Positions 1-5,690 of a DNA stretch of 6,713 nt are shown here, piece after piece. Within the stretch, counting starts at the first letter, position 1. Every line of letters starts with the position of its first letter. Origin of the DNA: Bacteroidota bacterium. GTDB taxonomy: Bacteria; Bacteroidota; Bacteroidia; Bacteroidales; Prolixibacteraceae. The position numbers and the translations under genes were made by a program. Where the stretch lies: the NCBI GenBank assembly GCA_030691295.1, contig JAUYEQ010000153.1:1-6713 (forward strand), in the 5' to 3' direction. The notes below the pieces were generated by a model, which had not been told where the DNA came from, did not search any database, and saw only the letters and a program-made list of their open reading frames with translations.

Positions 1-654
1 TGCAGCCTGCGACATGTTGTGAGTTACCATGATGATGGTATAGTTTTCTTTCAGTTTAATAAGCAAGTCCTCGATTTTTGAGGTTGCCACCGGATCGAGC
101 GCCGAAGTGGGTTCGTCGAGCAGGATGATTTCAGGATTAAATGCCAATGCACGCGCTATGCAAAGTCTTTGTTGCTGGCCACCGCTTAAAAATGTTCCCT
201 TTTTGGTGAGCGAATCTTTTACCTCGTCCCACAAAGCGACATCGCGCAGCGATCGTTCCACAATTTCATCGCGTTCCTGCCTTTTCTGGCTAATGCCATT
301 CAGTTTGTAGCCTGCAATTACATTGTCGTAAATGCTCATGGTTGGAAACGGGTTCGGACGTTGAAAAACCATTCCCGTTTTTCGGCGCAGTTTGATGGGC
401 GACATTTTAAAAATATCTTCATCGTTCAGCAACACCGATCCGGTTGTCGTAATGTTTTCGTACAGCTCGTGCAAACGGTTGAGCGCACGCAAAAGTGTAC
501 TTTTCCCGCAACCCGATGGCCCCATTATGGCTGTTACATTGTTCTTTTTGATTCCGACCGACACATTCTTTACTGCCACATTCTTGTCGTAGGCGACCGA
601 CAAATCCTGAATGGAAAGTATCGGATCTTTTATATGTAATATGTTCGTGTTCAT
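1..654 (-). CDS. pstB: Phosphate ABC transporter ATP-binding protein PstB (partial, 3' end beyond left edge)
   Basis: This is the cytoplasmic ATPase that powers phosphate import through PstC/PstA. Reading the minus strand from ATG at 654 gives 218 residues with no stop before the edge; the family is usually about 250 residues, so roughly the last 30 are missing. Visible ABC motifs are Walker [10 protein letters not shown] (45-53), the Q-loop with the PstB-typical run FQRPNPFP (97-104), the signature LSGGQQQRL (156-164), Walker B IILLDEP with the catalytic Glu (176-182), the D-loop SALD (184-187) and the H-loop His in VTHNM (210-214). All catalytic motifs are intact. The start lies 7 nt after the pstA stop with no Shine-Dalgarno, as is common in Bacteroidota, and indicates translation from the pst operon mRNA. 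The FQRPNPFP segment and the position after pstA make assignment to PstB rather than another ABC ATPase secure. Confidence 0.97.
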   Translation of the reverse strand, partial: MNTNILHIKDPILSIQDLSVAYDKNVAVKNVSVGIKKNNVTAIMGPSGCGKSTLLRALNRLHELYENITTTGSVLLNDEDIFKMSPIKLRRKTGMVFQRPNPFPTMSIYDNVIAGYKLNGISQKRQERDEIVERSLRDVALWDEVKDSLTKKGTFLSGGQQQRLCIARALAFNPEIILLDEPTSALDPVATSKIEDLLIKLKENYTIIMVTHNMSQAA

Positions 655-661
655 TTCTATT

Positions 662-1540
662 CTATTTTCTGCTGGCTGCAACCTGTTTCGCAGTCAGATT
701 AAATGCAAGTACCATGATCATTAATAAAAGTGATGAACTCCAAATCAGGTCCACCATATTCGGGTCGTTATAAAATTCCCAGATTACCAATGGAATAGCG
801 CTGGTTGGTTTCGAAATATTCGTATTAATTACCGAGCTACCCAAGGCGGTAAGCATTAACGGAGCTGTTTCGCCAATTACTCTCGACACGGCCAGAAGGA
901 TTCCGGTCATCAGTCCGCTGAAACCTGTTGGAATCAGAATTCCGAAGAGTACCCGCCAGTAAGGAATTCCCAGCGCAAGTCCGGCTTCTTTGAGGGTTTG
1001 TGGTATCATTTTCAGCGTTTCTTCGGTCGAACGAACGATCATGGGCAACATCATAATTCCCAGAGCAAAACTGCCGGCCAGAGCCGAAAACCCGTTGGTA
1101 ATATGCTTAACCACCCACAAATAAGAAATCAACCCGAGTACGATGGACGGAACTCCCTGTAAAATATCGGAAACGCTCCGGGTAAGATTTGCCATCCATT
1201 TCCCCTGATTCTCATAGAGATAAACTCCTGAAATAATGCCAACCGGAATGGCAATTACTGAAGCCAGCGCTACCATCAGGAGTGTTCCGAGTATGGCATT
1301 TGCGATTCCTCCCGGGATTAGTTCGTTGTTGGCAACGGCCGTCATCGCCTGCATCGTGTCGGGCATTTTCTCCACCAAAAATCCAAAGTTGAGCTGCTTA
1401 TATCCTTTGGTTATCAGTTTAAAAATAATCAGAACAATCGGAGAAACGGTTACGACAGAAAGAAGCACAACCAGACCCAGAAAGATGCGGTCTTTTTTTG
1501 TTCTCGACCCAATATTATCTATTTCGGTAATTGACTTCAT
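662..1540 (-). CDS. pstA: Phosphate ABC transporter permease PstA
   Basis: One of the two inner-membrane permease subunits of the high-affinity phosphate importer. The 292-residue protein is of normal family length. A first membrane helix lies at about 19-41, followed by a periplasmic loop and a block of five further hydrophobic segments from about 80 to 281, as expected for a six-helix permease. The cytoplasmic EAA loop that docks on PstB is clear: [21 protein letters not shown] (184-204), with the conserved Glu185, Gly191 and Pro204. The GETAPL motif (223-228) is the PstA version; PstC has GETMAV, which separates the two paralogues. The ATG lies 4 nt after the pstC stop and pstB starts 7 nt after its TAG stop, so translation of the three genes is probably coupled. 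I see no frameshift or missing motif. Confidence 0.96.
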   Translation of the reverse strand: MKSITEIDNIGSRTKKDRIFLGLVVLLSVVTVSPIVLIIFKLITKGYKQLNFGFLVEKMPDTMQAMTAVANNELIPGGIANAILGTLLMVALASVIAIPVGIISGVYLYENQGKWMANLTRSVSDILQGVPSIVLGLISYLWVVKHITNGFSALAGSFALGIMMLPMIVRSTEETLKMIPQTLKEAGLALGIPYWRVLFGILIPTGFSGLMTGILLAVSRVIGETAPLMLTALGSSVINTNISKPTSAIPLVIWEFYNDPNMVDLIWSSSLLLMIMVLAFNLTAKQVAASRK

Positions 1541-1544
1541 CTAA

Positions 1545-2396
1545 TTAACTCATTTTTTTAATGATCAGCTTTCCGATACCGTTCACAATTCCGGTAATTA
1601 AGAAAAGGAGCAGTCCAATCGAAATCAGGGCGCTAAGTTTAAGTCCGTCGGCCTCGCCAAATTGGTTGGCAATTACCGAGGCCATCGTGTTTCCGGTCGA
1701 AAATAAGCTATCAGGAATCCTGTTCGCATTTCCGATAAGCATGGTAACGGCCATGGTTTCGCCCAAGGCCCTCCCAAATGCCAGAATATATCCGGCAAAT
1801 ATTCCAGAACGTGCCGCCGGAATGGTAACGTGCCTGATAACTTCGTAACGGGTAGAACCCAGCGAGTATGCAGCTTCTTTCAGATCGTTCGGAACCATGG
1901 AAATAATCTCGTTACTCAACGATGTGGCATAAGGAATGATCATGATGGCCAAAACCAGACTGGAAGTAAAAACCCCGAACCCTTGATTTTCGAAACCAAT
2001 ATCAATCAGGAACGGACGCAACACATAAAATCCCCACAGCCCATAAACGATCGATGGAATTCCGGCCAACAGATCAACCATAGTTCCCAGGACTTTGGCA
2101 ACACGCGTATTCCGGAAATATTCGCCCAAAAACAAGGAGGTGGCAAACGAAAGCGGGAAGCTGATAATCAATGCCGCAAACGATGTAATCAGTGTTCCGG
2201 CAATAAACGGAAGCGCCCCGTAATTTTCTTTCCCTTCAGTGGGGTCCCATTGCGAAGAGGTAATAAAACCTAACCCAAAAGTTTTAAACGAAGGTATGGC
2301 GCCCCCAACAAGGGAGAACACCATACCTCCTGCTATAATCAGGATAATAAATGAAACAGAAAATAATACGATTTTTGTAATCTTGTCGCTGTTCAT
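1545..2396 (-). CDS. pstC: Phosphate ABC transporter permease PstC
   Basis: The second inner-membrane permease subunit, paired with PstA. It has 283 residues, slightly short of the usual 300 or so. A first membrane helix lies at about 8-32, then a periplasmic loop (about 33-60), then five more hydrophobic segments. The EAA loop contacting the ATPase is EAAYSLGSTRYEVIRHVTIP (174-193). GETMAV (212-217) is the diagnostic PstC motif. The start ATG at 2396 is 16 nt downstream of the pstS stop; the leader is A-rich with no Shine-Dalgarno. The order pstS-pstC-pstA-pstB is the canonical one. Nothing looks degenerate. Confidence 0.96.
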   Translation of the reverse strand: MNSDKITKIVLFSVSFIILIIAGGMVFSLVGGAIPSFKTFGLGFITSSQWDPTEGKENYGALPFIAGTLITSFAALIISFPLSFATSLFLGEYFRNTRVAKVLGTMVDLLAGIPSIVYGLWGFYVLRPFLIDIGFENQGFGVFTSSLVLAIMIIPYATSLSNEIISMVPNDLKEAAYSLGSTRYEVIRHVTIPAARSGIFAGYILAFGRALGETMAVTMLIGNANRIPDSLFSTGNTMASVIANQFGEADGLKLSALISIGLLLFLITGIVNGIGKLIIKKMS

Positions 2397-2412
2397 TTAA
2401 CTGTTTTGAGTC

Positions 2413-3471
2413 TTAATTAAGGATTGCTTTTCCGTCGTAAGTAATGCTACGAAGAATTGCTTTTGCTTTTGCAGCCGCATCTTCGGTCAGTGGAGCATAG
2501 TTTACGTTCGCGGCTTCAGTCTGGGCTTCAGCACTTACCAACCAATCCAGTAATTTTACGGTTTCTTCGGCCTGTGCCAGCGAGCGGCCATTGTACGACT
2601 GTTCTTTGTACAGAATAATCCAGGTAAAACCACTGATCGGATACGAATCCGGATCGTTTGAATTGGTCAGCATAATGCGGGTATCGTCAGGAATATTTCC
2701 TTTGGCAGCAGCGCTAACAGAAGCAATGGTTGGCAACACATATTCACCTTTGCTGTTTTGCACTTTGGCCATCTGTATTTTCTGTGAAAATGCGAATTCG
2801 GAACCTACATATCCAATCGCGCCTTCGGTCTGGCTGATGGTTCCCACAACACCGGGATTACCTTTAGCGCCCATCCCAACAGGCCAGTTTAGCGATTTTC
2901 CGGTGCCAACTTTTTCAGCCCATTTGGTGCTTATTTTGGTCATGTAATCCGAAAAAATGTGAGTAGTTCCGCTACCATCCGAGCGATGAACAAATAGGAT
3001 GTCTTTAGCCGGAAGTGTCACTCCTGCGTTATTGGCAGCAATCTGTGCATCGTTCCATTTGGTAATTTCGCCGAGAAAGATTTTTTCGAGCAGTTCGTTA
3101 GATAATTTCAATTCGTCAACTCCGGGCAGATTATAGGCAATTACCACCGCTCCCAAACAGGTTGGAATGTGCACAACCGGAGCAGGCATTTCGGCCAGTT
3201 GTTTGTCGTCGAGGAAAGCATCGGTAGCTCCAAAATCTACCACTTTGTCGGTCAAACTGCGGATACCTCCACCTGAACCAATACCACCATAAGTGACCAA
3301 TGTCCCTTTTGATTCAGTATAATTCTTGAATACCAGGTTGTAATATGGAAGAGGAAATGTTGCTCCTGCTGCTGTCAGCGAAACTTTTTCGTTTGCTGTC
3401 TTCTTTTTTGCTGAGTTTTGACAAGCACTAAAAAGCACTGCCAATACTAAAACTGTAATAATTGATTTCAT
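2413..3471 (-). CDS. pstS: Phosphate-binding lipoprotein PstS
   Basis: The periplasmic solute-binding protein that captures inorganic phosphate and delivers it to PstC/PstA. The 352-residue product begins with a lipoprotein signal peptide: Lys2, a hydrophobic core at 4-14, and a lipobox-like FSAC ending at Cys17, the expected acylation site. After Cys17 comes QNSAKKK, which is not an acidic surface-export signal, so a periplasm-facing anchor is the simpler reading. The phosphate-contacting loops of the family are all present: AGATFP (35-40), YGGIGSGGGI with Ser66 (61-70), DFGATDAF with Asp84 (79-86), and RSDGSGTT (163-170), which carries the Arg163, Asp165, Ser167, Gly168 and Thr169 set matching the Arg135-Thr141 loop of E. 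coli PstS. ATG at 3471 is the only start that gives a full signal peptide. It lies 19 nt after the porin stop with no terminator between. Confidence 0.96.
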   Translation of the reverse strand: MKSIITVLVLAVLFSACQNSAKKKTANEKVSLTAAGATFPLPYYNLVFKNYTESKGTLVTYGGIGSGGGIRSLTDKVVDFGATDAFLDDKQLAEMPAPVVHIPTCLGAVVIAYNLPGVDELKLSNELLEKIFLGEITKWNDAQIAANNAGVTLPAKDILFVHRSDGSGTTHIFSDYMTKISTKWAEKVGTGKSLNWPVGMGAKGNPGVVGTISQTEGAIGYVGSEFAFSQKIQMAKVQNSKGEYVLPTIASVSAAAKGNIPDDTRIMLTNSNDPDSYPISGFTWIILYKEQSYNGRSLAQAEETVKLLDWLVSAEAQTEAANVNYAPLTEDAAAKAKAILRSITYDGKAILN

Positions 3472-3490
3472 GTTTTTTAAGTTTTATGTT

Positions 3491-4477
3491 TTAAAATTTT
3501 ATTTCGCAATTCAACATCAGTGTTGAAATGAATGGTGCTGTTTCGTTAGCCGGATTCCAGCCACGATAGTTTGGCGTTAATTTTATTCCTGAAACCGGAG
3601 CAAATTCCACTCCAGCCATAAACAGTTTCCCGTCATTGGCCATGTTCCAGTTTTCAGTTTTTCCTGATGGTGTTTTTGATTGAAGATCGTCGTAGCGGGT
3701 AAAGACTTTCACTTTCTTCGAAGCCACGTAAGTTCCGTAAAAAGAAGAGCCGAAATAGTCGTTTCCATCAACCATTAGATGGTTTGACTGATAGTTGTAT
3801 TCGGCTCCGAGTGACAATTTTTTTGCCTTGTAACCAACAAAACCGGCATACGTACTTTGTGTTACACTTCCGCTCATAAAATCAAACATTCCACGAATGA
3901 TCAAACTTTTAGCTGGAGTCAGGGTTAATCCAAAGGCCGTTTTCAGGATATTGTCCGACTGTATTTTTTTGTATCCCTCGCCGTTGTACAAGGCAACATC
4001 AGCGCTTAAAGCATCAGCAAATTTATAGGTTACACTGGTTCCCAAATCAGCACTCGATGCAAAATCATAAGCATCCTGAAATACCTTTTCCATGTAACGG
4101 TATCCCCAAAAATTGTCCTGAACCTTAAATTGGGTGGTTGGTATCATCCCAAAATCAACCGAAAGATTGTTGTATTTATAATTCAGAAAAGCATTTTTTA
4201 CATAAGCTGTCATTTGCAATTTCCCAACTCCAGGATTTCCAATATCGTAGATTACTGTTCCGGAGAAATTTTCGCTAAAGAAGTGTTCGTAGCCCAGATA
4301 AGCACGGGTGAGTTCGAAAGCAGATTTGGACTCACCATCGGCAAACGAGGTATGAGCATTGGCAAAAACCCTGATAATTGGTTTTCCATGCGGTTTAAAT
4401 ACTTCTTTTGTTTCCTGTGACATTGCAATTAATGCGATACAAAGTACCACTAAGGTTGTTAATACTGGTTTTTTCAT
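3491..4477 (-). CDS. Outer-membrane porin-like beta-barrel protein, first gene of the pst operon
   Basis: Predicted outer-membrane beta-barrel, probably the entry channel for phosphate (inference). The 328-residue product has a signal peptide (Lys2-Lys3, hydrophobic 5-18) with likely cleavage after A-M-S at about residue 20. The mature part consists of short alternating strands rich in Tyr, Phe and Gly, for example RAYLGYEHFFSENFSG, DVALYNGEGY and KVKVFTRYD, separated by polar turns. The C terminus is CEIKF, and a terminal Phe is typical of barrels inserted by the BAM machinery. It heads the operon, 19 nt before pstS and directly downstream of the Pho-box-like repeats, which fits the phosphate-selective porin O/P type. 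It is however clearly shorter than OprP/OprO of Pseudomonas (about 440 residues), and I cannot identify their Lys/Arg ladder here. The barrel call is firm; the substrate comes from context only. Confidence 0.8.
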   Translation of the reverse strand: MKKPVLTTLVVLCIALIAMSQETKEVFKPHGKPIIRVFANAHTSFADGESKSAFELTRAYLGYEHFFSENFSGTVIYDIGNPGVGKLQMTAYVKNAFLNYKYNNLSVDFGMIPTTQFKVQDNFWGYRYMEKVFQDAYDFASSADLGTSVTYKFADALSADVALYNGEGYKKIQSDNILKTAFGLTLTPAKSLIIRGMFDFMSGSVTQSTYAGFVGYKAKKLSLGAEYNYQSNHLMVDGNDYFGSSFYGTYVASKKVKVFTRYDDLQSKTPSGKTENWNMANDGKLFMAGVEFAPVSGIKLTPNYRGWNPANETAPFISTLMLNCEIKF

Positions 4478-4514
4478 TTCTACTCAAGATTTGTTTTTGA
4501 ATTTTAAGCCGGTA

Positions 4515-4523
4515 CAAAGATTA
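4515..4523 (-). promoter_or_regulatory. Candidate -7 element for the porin-pst operon
   Basis: Read on the minus strand this is TAATCTTTG, i.e. TA-N3-TTTG, one base longer than the Bacteroidota -7 consensus TAnnTTTG (equivalently AATCTTTG with one mismatch). It starts 5 nt downstream of the last of the three 11-bp repeats and about 38 nt upstream of the porin ATG at 4477. The repeats occupy the place where a -33 element would be. A weak core promoter next to activator sites is what a PhoB-activated promoter would look like, but the start site is not known. Confidence 0.4.
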
Positions 4524-4528
4524 ATCGC

Positions 4529-4561
4529 TGTAATTACAGGCCTGTTACAGAAATATTACAA
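4529..4561 (-). promoter_or_regulatory. Pho-box-like operator: three tandem 11-bp units
   Basis: On the minus strand three consecutive 11-nt units read TTGTAATATTT, CTGTAACAGGC and CTGTAATTACA. Each has a conserved YTGTAA core in the first seven positions followed by four variable bases. This is the 7+4+7 direct-repeat geometry of the PhoB-binding Pho box (E. coli core CTGTCAT), with a TAA in place of TCA. It lies immediately upstream of the only phosphate uptake operon here, so phosphate-starvation activation by a PhoB-family regulator is the likely role. The repeat structure is read directly; the regulator's identity is inferred, as no phoB/phoR is in view. Confidence 0.65.
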
Positions 4562-4571
4562 AACGATTAAA
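4541..4571 (-). repeat. Imperfect 31-bp direct repeat, promoter-proximal copy
   Basis: On the minus strand this copy starts TTTAATCGTTTTGTAAT and ends TGTAACAGG. It matches 25 of 31 positions, without gaps, with the segment at 4648-4678 in the same orientation, 107 bp away. It overlaps the first two units of the Pho-box-like array and extends 10 bp upstream of it through a TTTAATCGT block, so the duplicated unit is larger than the Pho-type repeats alone. Confidence 0.7.
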
Positions 4572-4591
4572 TTAACAGGTTTGTAATCTGC

Positions 4592-4628
4592 AAAAAGCAT
4601 AAATTGCCAATATATCAAACAATTATGC
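4592..4628 (-). terminator. Weak hairpin with T run, possible terminator of the TSUP gene
   Basis: On the minus strand GCATAATT (4628-4621) pairs with AATTTATGC (4605-4597) with one bulged base and a 15-nt loop, followed directly by TTTTT (4596-4592). It lies just over 100 nt after the TSUP stop codon and upstream of the promoter-proximal Pho-box-like repeats, where a terminator separating the two units would be expected. The stem is very AT-rich and the loop long, so termination may be poor and chance pairing in AT-rich DNA cannot be excluded. Confidence 0.25.
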
Positions 4629-4647
4629 ATTTTCTGAAAACTTTAAT

Positions 4648-4678
4648 CCGGTTAAAAAATAATTACAATACGATTAAA
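4648..4678 (-). repeat. Imperfect 31-bp direct repeat, promoter-distal copy (degenerate Pho-type site)
   Basis: The minus strand begins TTTAATCGTATTGTAAT and ends TTTTAACCGG. It holds the same TTTAATCGT block as the proximal copy, an intact TTGTAAT unit, and a second 7-mer TTTTAAC exactly 11 nt later that corresponds to CTGTAAC. It lacks a recognisable third unit. It begins about 58 nt past the TSUP stop and lies roughly 170 nt or more upstream of the porin ATG, so it may be an auxiliary activator site, an older promoter copy, or non-functional. Confidence 0.55.
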
Positions 4679-4735
4679 ATCGCAGAAAGATTTGAATAAG
4701 TAGAAAAGAATCAGAAAGAAAAAATTCAGGAAAGG

Positions 4736-5491
4736 TTATAGCAGTAATAAGAATGCTGAAATAACAGTGATCGCGATAACGAATCCGCGGTAAATATGTT
4801 CTGGAATTATTTTTACAGCTTTGAATCCTATGAAAGCGCCCAGCGCGATGGCAGGCAAAGTCATCAGATCGATGGTCAGCGTTTCGATGCTGATATTGTC
4901 CCACACAAAAAGCTGCAGCGGGAATTTGGTAAAATTAATGATCATGAAAAACCATGCTCCGGTAGCGATAAAATTGTTTTTTGGGAGGTGCATGGCCAGC
5001 AGGTAAATGGCAAAAACCGGACCTGCCACATTGCCGATCATGGTGGCAAAACCTCCCAGAATTCCCATCGCTGCTGCAAACCACCATTTGTCAGGAAAGA
5101 AATGAGTTCCTTTTCGCTTGTCTTGCCACAACATCATCCCAACACTCAAAAATACCAAAATGGCGATCAGGATTTTGAATTGCTCATCATTCACCATTTC
5201 GCCTACCCACAAAGCCAGAAAAAGTCCAACCACCGCCCATGGCAGTACTTTTAACAAATGGCCCCAATTGGCATGACGCCGGTAATAAGCCACTCCGAAA
5301 ATATCGGCCATCATCAGGATGGGAAGCAAAACACCCGTGGAAGCTTTGGCTCCGAATATAAAGGCCAGCGCCGGAACCACAATCATCGAAACTCCCGGAA
5401 CGCCCACTTTCGACATTCCGATCAGCATTCCGCAAGCCATGATTATAGACCATTCGAGGGCATTTATTTGCAGCGAGGAGATAAATTCCAT
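4736..5491 (-). CDS. TauE/SafE (TSUP) family membrane transporter, substrate unknown
   Basis: Inner-membrane protein of 251 residues, normal for the TSUP family, whose studied members move sulfite, sulfonates and other small anions. Almost the whole chain is hydrophobic, compatible with about eight membrane segments in two related halves. Each half has the family's glycine-rich re-entrant motif: GMLIGMSKVGVPG (21-33) near the start, and GGFATMIGNVAGPVFAIYLL (146-165) in the second half. The polar loop KRKGTHFFPDKWW (125-137) separates the halves. ATG at 5491 is chosen because it gives the complete first motif and lies about 20 nt downstream of a good promoter; another ATG at 5498 is out of frame. 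Its stop lies 258 bp from the porin start, a gap containing separate control elements, so it is probably not part of the pst operon. The substrate cannot be told from sequence; phosphate transport is not indicated. Confidence 0.9.
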   Translation of the reverse strand: MEFISSLQINALEWSIIMACGMLIGMSKVGVPGVSMIVVPALAFIFGAKASTGVLLPILMMADIFGVAYYRRHANWGHLLKVLPWAVVGLFLALWVGEMVNDEQFKILIAILVFLSVGMMLWQDKRKGTHFFPDKWWFAAAMGILGGFATMIGNVAGPVFAIYLLAMHLPKNNFIATGAWFFMIINFTKFPLQLFVWDNISIETLTIDLMTLPAIALGAFIGFKAVKIIPEHIYRGFVIAITVISAFLLLL

Positions 5492-5514
5492 ACACCATTT
5501 TTAAGATAGTGGCA

Positions 5515-5544
5515 CAAAAGTAAAACAATGAGGGGGCAATCCAA
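5515..5544 (-). promoter_or_regulatory. Bacteroidota-type promoter of the TSUP gene
   Basis: On the minus strand TTG (5544-5542) is followed after 19 nt by TACTTTTG (5522-5515), an exact match to TAnnTTTG, the -7 consensus of the Bacteroidota primary sigma factor, with a standard -33 spacing. Transcription would start near 5508, leaving a leader of about 15-20 nt before ATG 5491. No Pho-type repeats are seen here. Confidence 0.6.
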
Positions 5545-5690
5545 TTGTTAAGAAAAAAAGCTTTAAGAAACAGACAGTAGAATTTGTTGAAAAATGTGTC
5601 TCTTCATCAACATTTATATTTTTATGCTTTATAAAATGGAATGGTTTTTGTCATTTAGCATATCATTATAACGACCCAATCTTCAGCACA
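5545..5690 (+). other. Remaining intergenic DNA upstream of the collagen-like gene
   Basis: This AT-rich stretch completes the 199-bp divergent intergenic region and must hold the promoter of the plus-strand gene. I found no exact TAnnTTTG with a correctly spaced TTG. The nearest is TATATTTT (5615-5622), which has one mismatch and no TTG at the right distance. A 6-bp inverted repeat TGTTGA/TCAACA with a 16-nt spacer begins near 5585 and is too weak to interpret. No RNA gene or small coding region is evident. Confidence 0.4.

Noticed and set aside
1830..2273. 147-codon plus-strand open frame antisense to pstC
   Set aside because: It lies entirely inside pstC, which has all family motifs; its translation is rich in Gln, Asn and Arg with no recognisable domain, as expected for the reverse complement of a membrane protein gene.
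3472..3490. Separate promoter or terminator between the porin gene and pstS
   Set aside because: The 19-nt gap has no hairpin and no TAnnTTTG element, so co-transcription is the simpler reading.
4796..5254. 152-codon plus-strand open frame antisense to the TSUP gene
   Set aside because: The composition is His-, Gln- and Asn-rich and matches the complement of hydrophobic codons; the minus-strand frame has clear TSUP motifs.
5187..5528. 113-codon minus-strand frame overlapping the start of the TSUP gene, with its own ATG upstream
   Set aside because: It is a shifted frame of the TSUP gene without a plausible protein pattern; its beginning overlaps the TAnnTTTG promoter element.
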